Of a stretch of DNA of 41,878 nucleotides, positions 15,392 through 24,663 are shown in pieces (the first letter of the stretch is position 1; each line of letters begins with the position of its first letter). Position numbers and translations under genes: made by a program. The notes under the pieces are model-generated. The model searched no databases. It was given only the letters and a program-made list of their open reading frames with translations, and was not told the DNA's origin. Source of the DNA: JACKAQ01 sp020634975 [NCBI: Calditrichia bacterium] (GTDB lineage Bacteria; Calditrichota; Calditrichia; RBG-13-44-9). The stretch covers positions 1-41,878 of the forward strand of contig JACKAQ010000009.1 of the NCBI GenBank assembly GCA_020634975.1, read 5' to 3'.

Positions 15392-17825
15392 CGTCTGCAC
15401 CATCATTGAGATCGAACCATGGACGAATATTGAAACCACCTTGTTCAGGGTCGTAGTTAAAACAGTCGCCACCTTCGAGATATAAATAACCACCATTTTG
15501 CAGATAGTTTTCCAGTGCCGGGCCTTCCGGGGCTGTAGCATCTATAACGTGGTTATTGCTAAAAATACCAAGAACAACGAAAACACCTTCATAAACATCA
15601 AGGTTGCTTCCGAATTCGAACAAATCGTTTGTAAGAAATACACTTTCGCCATTTGCGGCAAGTGCAGCGGCAATGCTGTCACCGCTTGCGGCTGCTGATG
15701 AGCCTGCATCCGGACCAACCCAAACAAGGAAATCGGGAGTAGAGCCAACATAAATTTCCACAGCATTGCTGGCTGCGCTCTCGTTTGCAGGGGTTTCGTT
15801 ATCCAATGCTTTTACGGTATATGTGTATGTAAATCCGGGCGGCGGTGTGTCTGTGTAAGTGCCTACACCGGGATCTACATTGGCGATCCATGTACCGTTA
15901 CGATATACCCGGATCGAATCGAGATCGTCGAGCGGGGTGCCGTCGCTTTGGGTGGTGGGGTCATCCCAGGTCAGGTCAGCATCTGCCGTATCGGCGGTAA
16001 CTGCCAGATTTTGCGGTGCTGAAGGCATGGGTGAACCACCAGCATACCAGGAAAGATTTACCGGTAAGCTAAGGCTATCGTTTAAAGTAAGTTTGGTAAT
16101 CAATTCGTATTCATATAATTGACCATCGGTAAGTCCGTTATCTGTATAGGCTTCGGTGCCGCCGGCTACAGATGTCAACGGTGTGCCGTCTCGGGAGATT
16201 TCGATGGTGAAATCGCCACTGGAAATCGGGGTGCCGTCAACCAAAGTTGTCGGGTCTGTCCAGGTCAATTCAATGTTATTCGGAGTTGTGAAATCACTAT
16301 ATGCTGCACCGGCGGATACGCCGTTCGGATCTGTCGGATCAGCCAAAACATAAGCTGAAACGTATGCACGTGCAATACCATCACGGTTGTCTGTCCATAC
16401 CGGGTAAACTTTGGCAGCATGAGCAGAAATGCCCAGATAGTCGCCAAAGTAACCGCCGGCCAAACCGGGAATCGGTGCGGGCGTAAAGCTCACATCGCTG
16501 ATTTTGAAATCTTCCCAGGTTGCGCCGCCGTCCAATGAGTTGGCTGCGAACACTTCAACATCAGTTGCAGCAACGTTGCGGTCATCATAAAACACCATAC
16601 TCAGGTTACCCGTTACCGGGTCGCAGGTGATCCAGGGCAGGAAATGTTTTTTGCCCTGTCCGCTGGCATCCTGGTTAACGCGAACCGGGGTGTTCCAGGT
16701 TGCGCCGCCATCGCTGGAGCTAATGACGTAAACATCCATATCCGTACCGGTATTTACGCCCGGAACGCCGATGTTCGGCCATGCAACATACAGGTTACCG
16801 TTGCGTGCGCCACCGGAGATATCCACCGCTGCGGAGGGGAATGCAGCAGAGCGGATGCCGCTTTTATCGACGCCGGTAGCACGAACACCGCGGATGTTGT
16901 CGATAATGAGAACGCCGCTGGTCCAGGTTACGCCGCCGTCTGTTGAAACAGACATACCGATTGCCGGTTCGTCCGTTACACCACCGGAAGTGTAAACAGT
17001 GTAAAATGCATAAACGGTACCATCGGGGCCCGTTTTGATATTCACGCCTTGTTTGAATCCGGGCAAAGCGGAGGTTACGCCAACAGGTGCACTCCAGGTA
17101 CGGCCGCCGTCGGTTGAGGTAACCACTTCAACTTGCTCGTTATTCGCGCTGCCAGATTCAAAGCGGGTCCATGCGGCATACAGATTGCCTTCATGCGGGC
17201 TCGTTGGGCTGTTGTCAATCCACAGATGGTTTTTGTCCAACAGATCAAAAAAACCTGCGGGAGCAGCGCCGCACTGAACGTGTGTCCAGGTTGCGCCTTC
17301 ATCTGTTGAGTAGGCAACACCTTGTCCACCATCAGCGGCAATGTAACCCACATAATATTCGCCGTTCAAACCGATGACGGCTGCAGGGTCACCACTGTTA
17401 CCGCCGCCGGTTCCCTGAATAGAGCCATTCCATGTCAGACCGTTATCATCGGACATAAAACCGCTGGAACCGAACACACCACTCACCGGCCAATCCGTTG
17501 AGTTGTTCGAGTTTAACACTTTTGAGGGGTCATTCGGGTTAGCGAAAATCGAGTTTTCGCTTTGGGTTGTGTTCCCGCCAATAACCAAAACGTCCGGCGA
17601 GTCATCCACGAGGGATGATAATGCCTTAATTTGGCTACCCGTAAACTGACCGGGCTTGACAGTAACCTGCGGGTTCACCGGAACCAGGCCTTTTTCTGCC
17701 ATTTTCTGCCAATAGACTTTGCTCCAGGCACGGGGGTTCACTTGTGATTTTTCCTGTCCGAAAACAGAAACACCACAGATGATAAGTGCCAGAAGTGTCA
17801 GCCTCCATACATTAGCTGATTTCAT
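15318..17825 (-). CDS. Giant T9SS-exported protein, 5' part (signal peptide, BNR/Asp-box propeller, FN3 cassette)
   Basis: The protein starts with a signal peptide (MKSANVWRLTLLALIICGVSVFG). About residues 80-490 form a sialidase-like propeller with five Asp boxes: STDEGATW, STDGGRTW, STDGGVTW, SSDGGATW and SLDGGATW. Asp boxes are structural; I see no convincing sialidase active-site set, so catalysis is not claimed. Two fibronectin-III-like domains follow (from YSDFTTPNNIELTW), then a Rossmann-like domain (FLVWVGPDAGSS to YLYLEGGDCFNYD) that is cut at codon 811 by a frameshift. The last 25 codons before the stop at 15318 (WRFRCLRIDRCRR...) are out-of-frame nonsense. Joined to the 3' part it would give about 2,442 residues. 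AAGGAAC five bases before the ATG supports the start. Confidence 0.85.
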   Translation of the reverse strand: MKSANVWRLTLLALIICGVSVFGQEKSQVNPRAWSKVYWQKMAEKGLVPVNPQVTVKPGQFTGSQIKALSSLVDDSPDVLVIGGNTTQSENSIFANPNDPSKVLNSNNSTDWPVSGVFGSSGFMSDDNGLTWNGSIQGTGGGNSGDPAAVIGLNGEYYVGYIAADGGQGVAYSTDEGATWTHVQCGAAPAGFFDLLDKNHLWIDNSPTSPHEGNLYAAWTRFESGSANNEQVEVVTSTDGGRTWSAPVGVTSALPGFKQGVNIKTGPDGTVYAFYTVYTSGGVTDEPAIGMSVSTDGGVTWTSGVLIIDNIRGVRATGVDKSGIRSAAFPSAAVDISGGARNGNLYVAWPNIGVPGVNTGTDMDVYVISSSDGGATWNTPVRVNQDASGQGKKHFLPWITCDPVTGNLSMVFYDDRNVAATDVEVFAANSLDGGATWEDFKISDVSFTPAPIPGLAGGYFGDYLGISAHAAKVYPVWTDNRDGIARAYVSAYVLADPTDPNGVSAGAAYSDFTTPNNIELTWTDPTTLVDGTPISSGDFTIEISRDGTPLTSVAGGTEAYTDNGLTDGQLYEYELITKLTLNDSLSLPVNLSWYAGGSPMPSAPQNLAVTADTADADLTWDDPTTQSDGTPLDDLDSIRVYRNGTWIANVDPGVGTYTDTPPPGFTYTYTVKALDNETPANESAASNAVEIYVGSTPDFLVWVGPDAGSSAAASGDSIAAALAANGESVFLTNDLFEFGSNLDVYEGVFVVLGIFSNNHVIDATAPEGPALENYLQNGGYLYLEGGDCFNYDPEQGGFNIRPWFDLNDGADGWRFRCLRIDRCRRSQWICFPAQW

Positions 17826-18021
17826 ACGTGTTCCTTTTGTTTAATGAAACGAATTATCGTTTGGTTGAAACCTGAACATACATAATGATTGTCACTGATT
17901 TTTCCAGAAATACACTCCGAATTTTAGTGGTGGGGCATGGGGCAAATTATATACTTCGCGAAACTTAACCATAAATCCATCTCCTTGATAATTTTAGGTT
18001 TAGGGGTTTTTATTAATCAAA
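17826..18021. other. Intergenic gap upstream of the BNR gene
   Basis: These 196 AT-rich bases lie between the first S8 protease stop and the BNR-gene start. They presumably carry the promoter or leader of the BNR gene; no specific element is recognisable. Confidence 0.4.
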
Positions 18022-21000
18022 CTATTTCATTAACATCATTTTTTGAACCCGGGAAAATGGGGTTGCAGAGGCGCTGCTCCGGGCTGTCAACCGGTAAAAA
18101 TAAATGCCGCTGGAAACCGGCAATCCGTCGGCATCCAACCCGTCCCAAACGCTGCTGTGGCGTCCGACAGGCTGAGATTGTTGCACCAGCACACGCACTT
18201 GCTGACCGAGCATATTGTAAATAGTCAGGGTAATTTCGCTGGCTTGGGGCAAATCGTATTGAATCGTTGTGCTCGGATTGAACGGATTGGGATAATTGGG
18301 CAGCAACGCATATTCGGCCGGCAGAACAGCTTGCTCATCCGATATACTGTTGATCAGGTTTGCGCCAATCGCAACATCGTCGATAAACCAGTCATCGTTC
18401 GGGAACGGTCCGGCGCCACCGGTTGAGCGGAAGCGCAGCTGGAACTGGCTGTGATAAAACGTCCCGGCGCCTGCATCAACACTATCCAGATTCACCCATT
18501 CTTCCTGAAACGGCTGAACGCCGCTGCCGGGATATGCGCGAACCAAAATCCACTCACCTAGATTGTTTTTGAAATATACCTGCAGACTATCGCCCGTTTC
18601 GGGTGCATTGCCGGAGCCTTGCGGCTGGTAACTGTAGCTGACCACAAAAGCACTCGACGGATTGAAAACGGATAAATCGACCGGTTTCAGATCGAGAATA
18701 TCTTCACCGTTTGGCGTGCCGTTCAGGTTAAGTGCCAAATTGCCGGATGGCGGGTCGATCGCCCGGCTGTTCACCTCGGCAAAACTGTTCAGCCACACAC
18801 CCGGATTCGGATTTCCGGCAGTAAAAAATTCATCAAAAATTGGTGCGCTCAGCGGTGTGCCGATTGCGTTGGTCAGCTCGCTTTCATTTTGCGATAATTC
18901 ATTATCGATCACGCTGATCTGCCAATCGTAAAATCCCGACGATGCGGGGTTGAACACCAACGTATCCGCTTTGGCGGTATCAGCGGATGTCCGCAGAAAG
19001 TCGCCAACCGTTTCGCCATTCTGATACAAACGGACACCGGCAAAATCGTCCATCGGTGTGCCATCCACATTCCGGGACGGGCTGCGCCAGGTGACGGTTA
19101 CTTCGCCCGCGGTTCCGGCTACGGTAAAATGGGTTGCGGGTTGCGGCAGCGGCGAGCCACCGGCAATCCATTCGGCTTCCGAATAATTGCTGATGCTGCC
19201 GGTATCGTGGGTTTTGGCAAAAATCTGGTAAAAATATGGTTGTCCGTCGCTCAAATCACTGTCCGTAAACGTGCTATTTTCGCCGGAAATGGAGTCAACC
19301 ATTTCGCCGTCGCGCAGAATTAATATCGAAAATTGATCGCCCGTTAACGTGTCGCCGTTCAACAAATGAGTGGGATTAACCCATGACAAATACATTTCAT
19401 CCGGTGTTTGGTAATCGCTGTACGCCACCAACCCGGTGATATCAGAAGGTGCACCGCGTTCGGATTTAGCCTGCAAAAACGCCGCGTAAGCGTCCACCCG
19501 ACCGGCGCCGTAACGCGGGTCTTTCCCCGGTGCGCCTTTTTCAATGGCGGTGGTTTGCAAAATCCGACTGACATCTTCCGGCGTTAAATCCGGATTGGCA
19601 GAAAGCACCAGCGCCACCAATCCAGCGACGTGCGGCGTGGCTGCAGAGGTGCCGCCAAATGTGGCATAACCGCCCGTCCGGGTGGTCGAAACTGTGCTGG
19701 CACCCGGCGAAGATACATCGGGTTTCAACAATCCGATCGAATCCGCTTCGACGGGACCTTGTAAATTATAGGGATAATCCTGATAACTCAGCGGATTGCT
19801 GTTCGGGAAGGTCGGGCAGCGGCTCTGGATGTTTTCCCATGCAGCGGGACCAAAACCGGAGCTGCTTTCGATCACATCCGAAAACGCGCTCACGTTTCCG
19901 CAACCGATCACCGAACTGACGCCGCCAACCAGCGTTTGCTGATCGGGATGAATCCACGGCGACGGCGAGTTGCCCGGAGCGGATATATTATAAGGTATCG
20001 GATAGCTATTGTTGCAACCGGGTGTGCTCTGTGCACCCTGATTTCCGGTTGAATTGGTGTGCACAACGCCGGCAGCCAATTCCATATCGTTCATTGCCCG
20101 GTACGATGCGTAATCCGGTTGCGAAGCCCATTTTTGGCTGAACGAACTGGTGGTAACGCCCGCGCCCATTTCAAATGCGTATTGATAAGCCGCCCACCAT
20201 GCAGAAGCCGGTGCGCCGTCGATGCGTAAAATGATCACTTTGGCGCGCGGTGCAACACCGGTTTCGGTGCCGTTGGTGCCATCGCCGACAATCAGACCGC
20301 AAGCCTGGGTGCCGTGACCGTCCGTATCATCGGGATCGTTATCGTTTCCGCCAAAATCCCAGCCGATAAAATCATCCGTGCGACCGTTGCCGTCATCATC
20401 GATGCCGTTGATATCACCCGGATCGAACACCCAGGATGAACCGTTAAACTCCAGCGTGTGACCGTCACCGTCGGCATCTTCGCCCAAATTATTCCAGATA
20501 TTATTGATCAAATCGGGATGTCGCCAATACGTTCCGCTATCCACATTTCCGACGATCACACCTTGCCCACTGTCACCTTCCGCCCAAACCAGCGGCGCGT
20601 TGATGAGCGTTAAACCGGGTTGCGGCGAATTCATCGGAGCAAGGTTGGCACCGGTTTCCCGGTTGAAATTAGCGATGCCGCCGTCATCTTTCGCTTCGTC
20701 GATATCGATCACCGGATCGTACCAAATTTCCCCGATTTCCGGAAATTGCTGCGCCAGCGAATACACCACCGCCGGCTTTGCTTTCATTGCGATCACGTTG
20801 ATCGCCCAAATATTTTCGATATGGGAAATTTCGTCGCGGGAACGGGCATCTGCCAAAAACGCCATCACATTGGACTGTGTGGCAGCGGCATGCGATTTCA
20901 GGCGTGTCACAACCAGATTGCGTCGGTCGTTTCGGGATAAACCTGCTGTTTCGCGCTGCAATTCCTGCAGCGTAATCCGATCAGCTAATTTTATGTAAAT

Positions 21001-21147
21001 ATTAACTTTATCATCTTTCGCCCGTGTATCCAGCTCCGCCTGCAAACGCGGATGAATTTTTGCCAACGGGTTAGCAAACAACACAGTGCCAAAAAGGACG
21101 GAAAACAATAGCAAAAAGGCAACAAATCGAGGGTAGCGCATCTCCAT
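18022..21147 (-). CDS. Secreted subtilisin-family (S8) serine protease with T9SS tail
   Basis: The 1,041-residue protein has a signal peptide (FVAFLLLFSVLFGTVLFA), a propeptide to about residue 175, and an S8 domain with the full triad: Asp203 (NVDSGTYWRHPD), His278 (DGHGTQACG) and Ser501 (GGTSAATPHVAGL), plus the oxyanion Asn in NSTGNQG. Between Asp and His lies a long Asp-rich insert with DADGDG and DDDGNG loops, likely calcium-binding. Then come two FN3-like domains (YSDYQTPDEMYLSW...), a jelly-roll-like domain (GVWLNSFAEVN to NDDWFIDDV) and the tail NYPNPFNPSTTIQY ending KMMLMK for T9SS export. It is a paralogue of the next gene upstream and shares modules with the BNR gene. Probable role: extracellular protein digestion. 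Confidence 0.93.
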   Translation of the reverse strand: MEMRYPRFVAFLLLFSVLFGTVLFANPLAKIHPRLQAELDTRAKDDKVNIYIKLADRITLQELQRETAGLSRNDRRNLVVTRLKSHAAATQSNVMAFLADARSRDEISHIENIWAINVIAMKAKPAVVYSLAQQFPEIGEIWYDPVIDIDEAKDDGGIANFNRETGANLAPMNSPQPGLTLINAPLVWAEGDSGQGVIVGNVDSGTYWRHPDLINNIWNNLGEDADGDGHTLEFNGSSWVFDPGDINGIDDDGNGRTDDFIGWDFGGNDNDPDDTDGHGTQACGLIVGDGTNGTETGVAPRAKVIILRIDGAPASAWWAAYQYAFEMGAGVTTSSFSQKWASQPDYASYRAMNDMELAAGVVHTNSTGNQGAQSTPGCNNSYPIPYNISAPGNSPSPWIHPDQQTLVGGVSSVIGCGNVSAFSDVIESSSGFGPAAWENIQSRCPTFPNSNPLSYQDYPYNLQGPVEADSIGLLKPDVSSPGASTVSTTRTGGYATFGGTSAATPHVAGLVALVLSANPDLTPEDVSRILQTTAIEKGAPGKDPRYGAGRVDAYAAFLQAKSERGAPSDITGLVAYSDYQTPDEMYLSWVNPTHLLNGDTLTGDQFSILILRDGEMVDSISGENSTFTDSDLSDGQPYFYQIFAKTHDTGSISNYSEAEWIAGGSPLPQPATHFTVAGTAGEVTVTWRSPSRNVDGTPMDDFAGVRLYQNGETVGDFLRTSADTAKADTLVFNPASSGFYDWQISVIDNELSQNESELTNAIGTPLSAPIFDEFFTAGNPNPGVWLNSFAEVNSRAIDPPSGNLALNLNGTPNGEDILDLKPVDLSVFNPSSAFVVSYSYQPQGSGNAPETGDSLQVYFKNNLGEWILVRAYPGSGVQPFQEEWVNLDSVDAGAGTFYHSQFQLRFRSTGGAGPFPNDDWFIDDVAIGANLINSISDEQAVLPAEYALLPNYPNPFNPSTTIQYDLPQASEITLTIYNMLGQQVRVLVQQSQPVGRHSSVWDGLDADGLPVSSGIYFYRLTARSSASATPFSRVQKMMLMK

Positions 21148-21242
21148 ACATATCCCGGTATTGATGAATGTTTGCCTGAAATTACAGACCGATTTTTTCG
21201 ATAAATTAACTCCGTTTAAAATACAGCAATGCGCGAACGCAC

Positions 21243-24101
21243 TTATTTCAATAAAATCATTTTGTGGGTTGACCGAAAACCCGATTCACTGCCGTTTACC
21301 GGATTTGCCGTAAACAGATAAAAATAAATACCGCTGGCAACCGGTTTTCCGGAATTATCGCGTCCGTCCCAAAGCGTGGTGTAGCGTCCGGCTTCGCGGG
21401 TATCTGCTGCCAGATTGCGAATTTCCTGACCGATCGCATTGTAGATTACCAGCGAAATCTGGCTGCGCTGCGGCAACTGATAAGCGATGGTTGTGGACGG
21501 ATTAAACGGATTCGGGTAGTTAGATTCAATCGCATAGGTTGTTGGAAATATTGGGTTTTCATCATTAATTGCTAAAATTATCGGAACACCTAAATATACA
21601 TCGTCAATAAACCAGTCATCATTAGGAAAAGGTCCAGCGCCGCCGATACTGCGGAAACGCGCCTGAAACTGGCTGTGGAAAAACACGCCGCTGCCGGATG
21701 GTTCATCGGCAATCCGGATTTCTTCAGAGGCAAACGGTTGCATCGCAGAACCGGGATAGGAGCGCACCAACACCCACTCATTCAGGTTATTTTTGAAATA
21801 GACAAAAAGGCTATCGCCCTCCTCCGGCGCATTGCCGGAGCCTTGCGGTTGATACTGGTAACTGAACAGCGTGTTGGGGTCCGCATTGGATAAATCAACC
21901 GGGTTGAGTTCCAGAATATCTTCGCCATTTGGCGTGCCGTTGAGGTTCAGCGCCAAAGCGCCGCTCGGCGGGTTGACGGCGCGATTGTTCACTTCCGCAA
22001 AAGAATTCAGCCACATTCCCGGTGCAGGCGCACCCGCAACCGCAAAATCATCGTTGAGCGGCAAATTCAGCGGCGTGCCAACAGCGTTGGTTGGTGTGCT
22101 TTCGTTGGGAACCGACTCGTTATCGATTGCAGTTACAAACCATTGGTAAATGCCTGCTGGATCGGGCGAATAGCTTACCGTATCCGTTTGTCCGGTATCG
22201 GCAGTGGCACGGGCGAACGTTTCCACCAAAATGCTGTCGCGATACAGGTTGATGCCTGCAAAATCGTCCATCGGCGTGCCGTCGATATTTTGCAACGGAT
22301 TCAGCCAGCTGAGCTGGGCCAGCGTATCGCTGCCGCCAACTGAAAATTCGGTGGGAACCTGCGGCATCGGCGAACCGCCGGCAATCCATGCGGAAAATAC
22401 TTCGCTGCTGGCGATATCGATGGTATCGAGCTTGGCAAAAGTGGTGTAAGTGTAGCTTTGGCCATCGGTTAAGCCGGTGTCCCAATACTCCTGAACATCG
22501 CCGGCAACCGAATCAATCAACTCGCCATCGCGATAAATATGGATAAAAAAGTCATCCGCCATCAGCGTATCGCCATTGGTGAAAACGGTCGGATTTTCCC
22601 AGGTCAGATGCATCGCATCCGGTGTCTGATAATCGCTGTATGCCCGGAAATTCGCAGGTGTTTCCGGTGCGCCGAGGCTCATAAACGCCGCGTAAACATC
22701 AATTACGCCCATGCCGTAAAGGTTATCCTCACCCGGTGTTACGTCCGCCGCTGATTCTTTTGCGGTCAGGTACAACGCCATTTTTAATTCGTAACCGGTT
22801 TTGTTCGGGAAAGCTTGTTTCAACAGGGCAATTGCACCGACCACGTGCGGACAGGCCATCGAAGTGCCGCTTTTGGTGCCGTATTGCCCGCTGAGCACTG
22901 CGGAACGAACGCTCACGCCCGGCGCGGATGCTTCCGGTTTGATTTCCAGCGAACCGGTGCCGCCGCATTGACTGGGTCCACGGCTGCTGAAAGAGGCGAT
23001 CGGCATACTTGCAGAGTTGCCATCCACTGCGCCGGTGGCAAAGGTATTCACCAATCCGGTGTTGATATTTTTGGGTGTGGTGATGCTTTGGGCACCGGGA
23101 CCACTGTTTCCGGCAGAAAACACGACCGCAATTCCTGCGGCTTCAACCGCGTCAAATGTGCTGGCGTAAACCGGGCTGCAAACGCTCACCGCCGGATCAT
23201 ACCAGGAATTGCCGATAGCATCGGGCATATCGGAAATTGTCGTTGAATCACCGTCCGGGTCCATCGCCCATTGCAAAGCGGAAATGGAACGGGAGGTGTG
23301 GTTTCCGGAACAAATTGATTTCGCGGCGATCCACTCCGCGCCGGGCGCAACACCGATGGTATCGCTGGTTACCGGATCAATGCCGCACATGATGCCAACT
23401 GTATGCGAGCCGTGGCTGTCGCAATCATTCGGAAAAGATGAGCCACTTTCCGTATCGAACCACGCCTGACTGGCCGGAACCGAATTTCCGCGCCATTTGT
23501 GATTCAGTGCCGGATGATTGCCGTCCACGCCGGTGTCGATTCCCATAACCAATCGGCCGGCGCCGGTGTATCCCATCGCCCACATTTTGCCGGCGTTTAT
23601 CGCTTTTAATCCGGGTTCAGCATTATTTGGGGTGCTCGGTGCGGCGGGACTGCTTTCGACCGGACGATCCAGTTCTAGTTTGGCATCGATGTCCATATAT
23701 GCAACATCTGTCCGGCTCGCCAATTGCCAAATAACGCTGGCACGCGCTTCAACCATCATCGAATTATTAATCCAATAAGATTCAACCGTACGCACATCAG
23801 CAGATGACATCGCAGCCAAAAAAGCGGTTATCGCAGGCTGGCTTTCCGCCGCTTTTTGTTTGAGTGTGTGAATCACCCGGCGGGCGCGTTCGGCTGGCAA
23901 TGCACGTTCTGCATACAGCCGGGCATCCAATCCCTGAATATCAACCTGGTCGCTTAACAACACCAATGTGCGGATAAATTCATTTTCCTGACGGGGATTA
24001 TTTAGTGCGGATTCGAGTCTTGGGGATAATTGAGATTGAGCGATAGCGGAGATAGAAAACAGACAACAAAATGTGAAGAGTAGCCATCGTTGCATGGGCA
24101 T
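21243..24101 (-). CDS. Secreted subtilisin-family (S8) serine protease with T9SS tail, paralogue
   Basis: The 952-residue protein begins with a signal peptide (WLLFTFCCLFSISAIAQ), followed by a propeptide and an S8 domain with Asp189 (GIDTGVDGNHP), His230 (DSHGSHTVG), Asn332 (SAGNSGPGA) and Ser414 (SGTSMACPHVVG); the triad is intact. The protease core differs clearly from that of the neighbouring paralogue (no Asp-rich insert, canonical TSMACPH), but the downstream FN3 pair, the jelly-roll-like domain (SFAEVN, GTPNGEDIL, NDDWFIDDV) and the tail NYPNPFNPSTTIAY ending KMILLK are closely alike. AAGGA precedes the ATG at 24101; a second ATG nine bases on is equally possible. The gap to the next protease gene is 95 bases, so the three minus-strand genes may be one transcription unit. 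Confidence 0.93.
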   Translation of the reverse strand: MPMQRWLLFTFCCLFSISAIAQSQLSPRLESALNNPRQENEFIRTLVLLSDQVDIQGLDARLYAERALPAERARRVIHTLKQKAAESQPAITAFLAAMSSADVRTVESYWINNSMMVEARASVIWQLASRTDVAYMDIDAKLELDRPVESSPAAPSTPNNAEPGLKAINAGKMWAMGYTGAGRLVMGIDTGVDGNHPALNHKWRGNSVPASQAWFDTESGSSFPNDCDSHGSHTVGIMCGIDPVTSDTIGVAPGAEWIAAKSICSGNHTSRSISALQWAMDPDGDSTTISDMPDAIGNSWYDPAVSVCSPVYASTFDAVEAAGIAVVFSAGNSGPGAQSITTPKNINTGLVNTFATGAVDGNSASMPIASFSSRGPSQCGGTGSLEIKPEASAPGVSVRSAVLSGQYGTKSGTSMACPHVVGAIALLKQAFPNKTGYELKMALYLTAKESAADVTPGEDNLYGMGVIDVYAAFMSLGAPETPANFRAYSDYQTPDAMHLTWENPTVFTNGDTLMADDFFIHIYRDGELIDSVAGDVQEYWDTGLTDGQSYTYTTFAKLDTIDIASSEVFSAWIAGGSPMPQVPTEFSVGGSDTLAQLSWLNPLQNIDGTPMDDFAGINLYRDSILVETFARATADTGQTDTVSYSPDPAGIYQWFVTAIDNESVPNESTPTNAVGTPLNLPLNDDFAVAGAPAPGMWLNSFAEVNNRAVNPPSGALALNLNGTPNGEDILELNPVDLSNADPNTLFSYQYQPQGSGNAPEEGDSLFVYFKNNLNEWVLVRSYPGSAMQPFASEEIRIADEPSGSGVFFHSQFQARFRSIGGAGPFPNDDWFIDDVYLGVPIILAINDENPIFPTTYAIESNYPNPFNPSTTIAYQLPQRSQISLVIYNAIGQEIRNLAADTREAGRYTTLWDGRDNSGKPVASGIYFYLFTANPVNGSESGFRSTHKMILLK

Positions 24102-24663
24102 TTTTCCTTAACAGTTTACGATAAAATTCAGTTTATCTCTTAGTCAGGCTGCACTTCACAGGAAAGCGGCAAAGCAAACAAAGCTTTACAAAATTTTCAA
24201 ACCCTCTAAAGCTCCCCTAAAATCTGCTGTACTTTTGCAGAAAACATATATCTGAAAAGTAACAAAATCGCCTAAAATAAGGATGTTTAAATCGATTGAA
24301 AACAGCTACATAGCAAAGTTAATTTAAAACTGGCTTTTTAGAAAAAATAGTCGCAATTCAAAAACACAGGTGAGCAAACCGTTTGATGAAATCTGCTTCA
24401 AATTCCCTTTTGTGCATACGTTCATTCCTTAAACCTTTATTTTCTCAAAAAAATATTGAAATATAAGATCTAAAAAATTTGTCGAATTGTTATTTAAACA
24501 GGCACTATTATAAGATAAATAATATAAATTTCCAAGAATATTTCTCATGAAATTTTAAAACAGACAAACTGTTTGGAACCGGACAAACGCGTTTTTAAAT
24601 TCCAACTTAATATAAAAAAATTAACTGACGTTAAACGATAGCATAGACAAAGGAGATGGAAAA
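24102..24663. promoter_or_regulatory. Divergent intergenic region, presumed promoters
   Basis: This AT-rich stretch separates the minus-strand protease block from the plus-strand phosphomannomutase gene, so it must carry promoters for both directions. Two small inverted repeats are visible: AAACAG/CTGTTT (24558-24563, 24569-24574) and TTAAC/GTTAA (24621-24625, 24630-24634); either could be an operator. No consensus -35/-10 pair stands out. Confidence 0.45.

Noticed and set aside
15318-15394. The Arg/Cys-rich end of the 5' BNR frame as a real C-terminus
   Set aside because: The composition changes abruptly after codon 811, and the expected domain sequence continues in the next frame.
15318-17825. 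Calling the BNR protein a sialidase
   Set aside because: Five Asp boxes show the propeller fold, but I do not see the sialidase Arg triad and nucleophile in a convincing arrangement.
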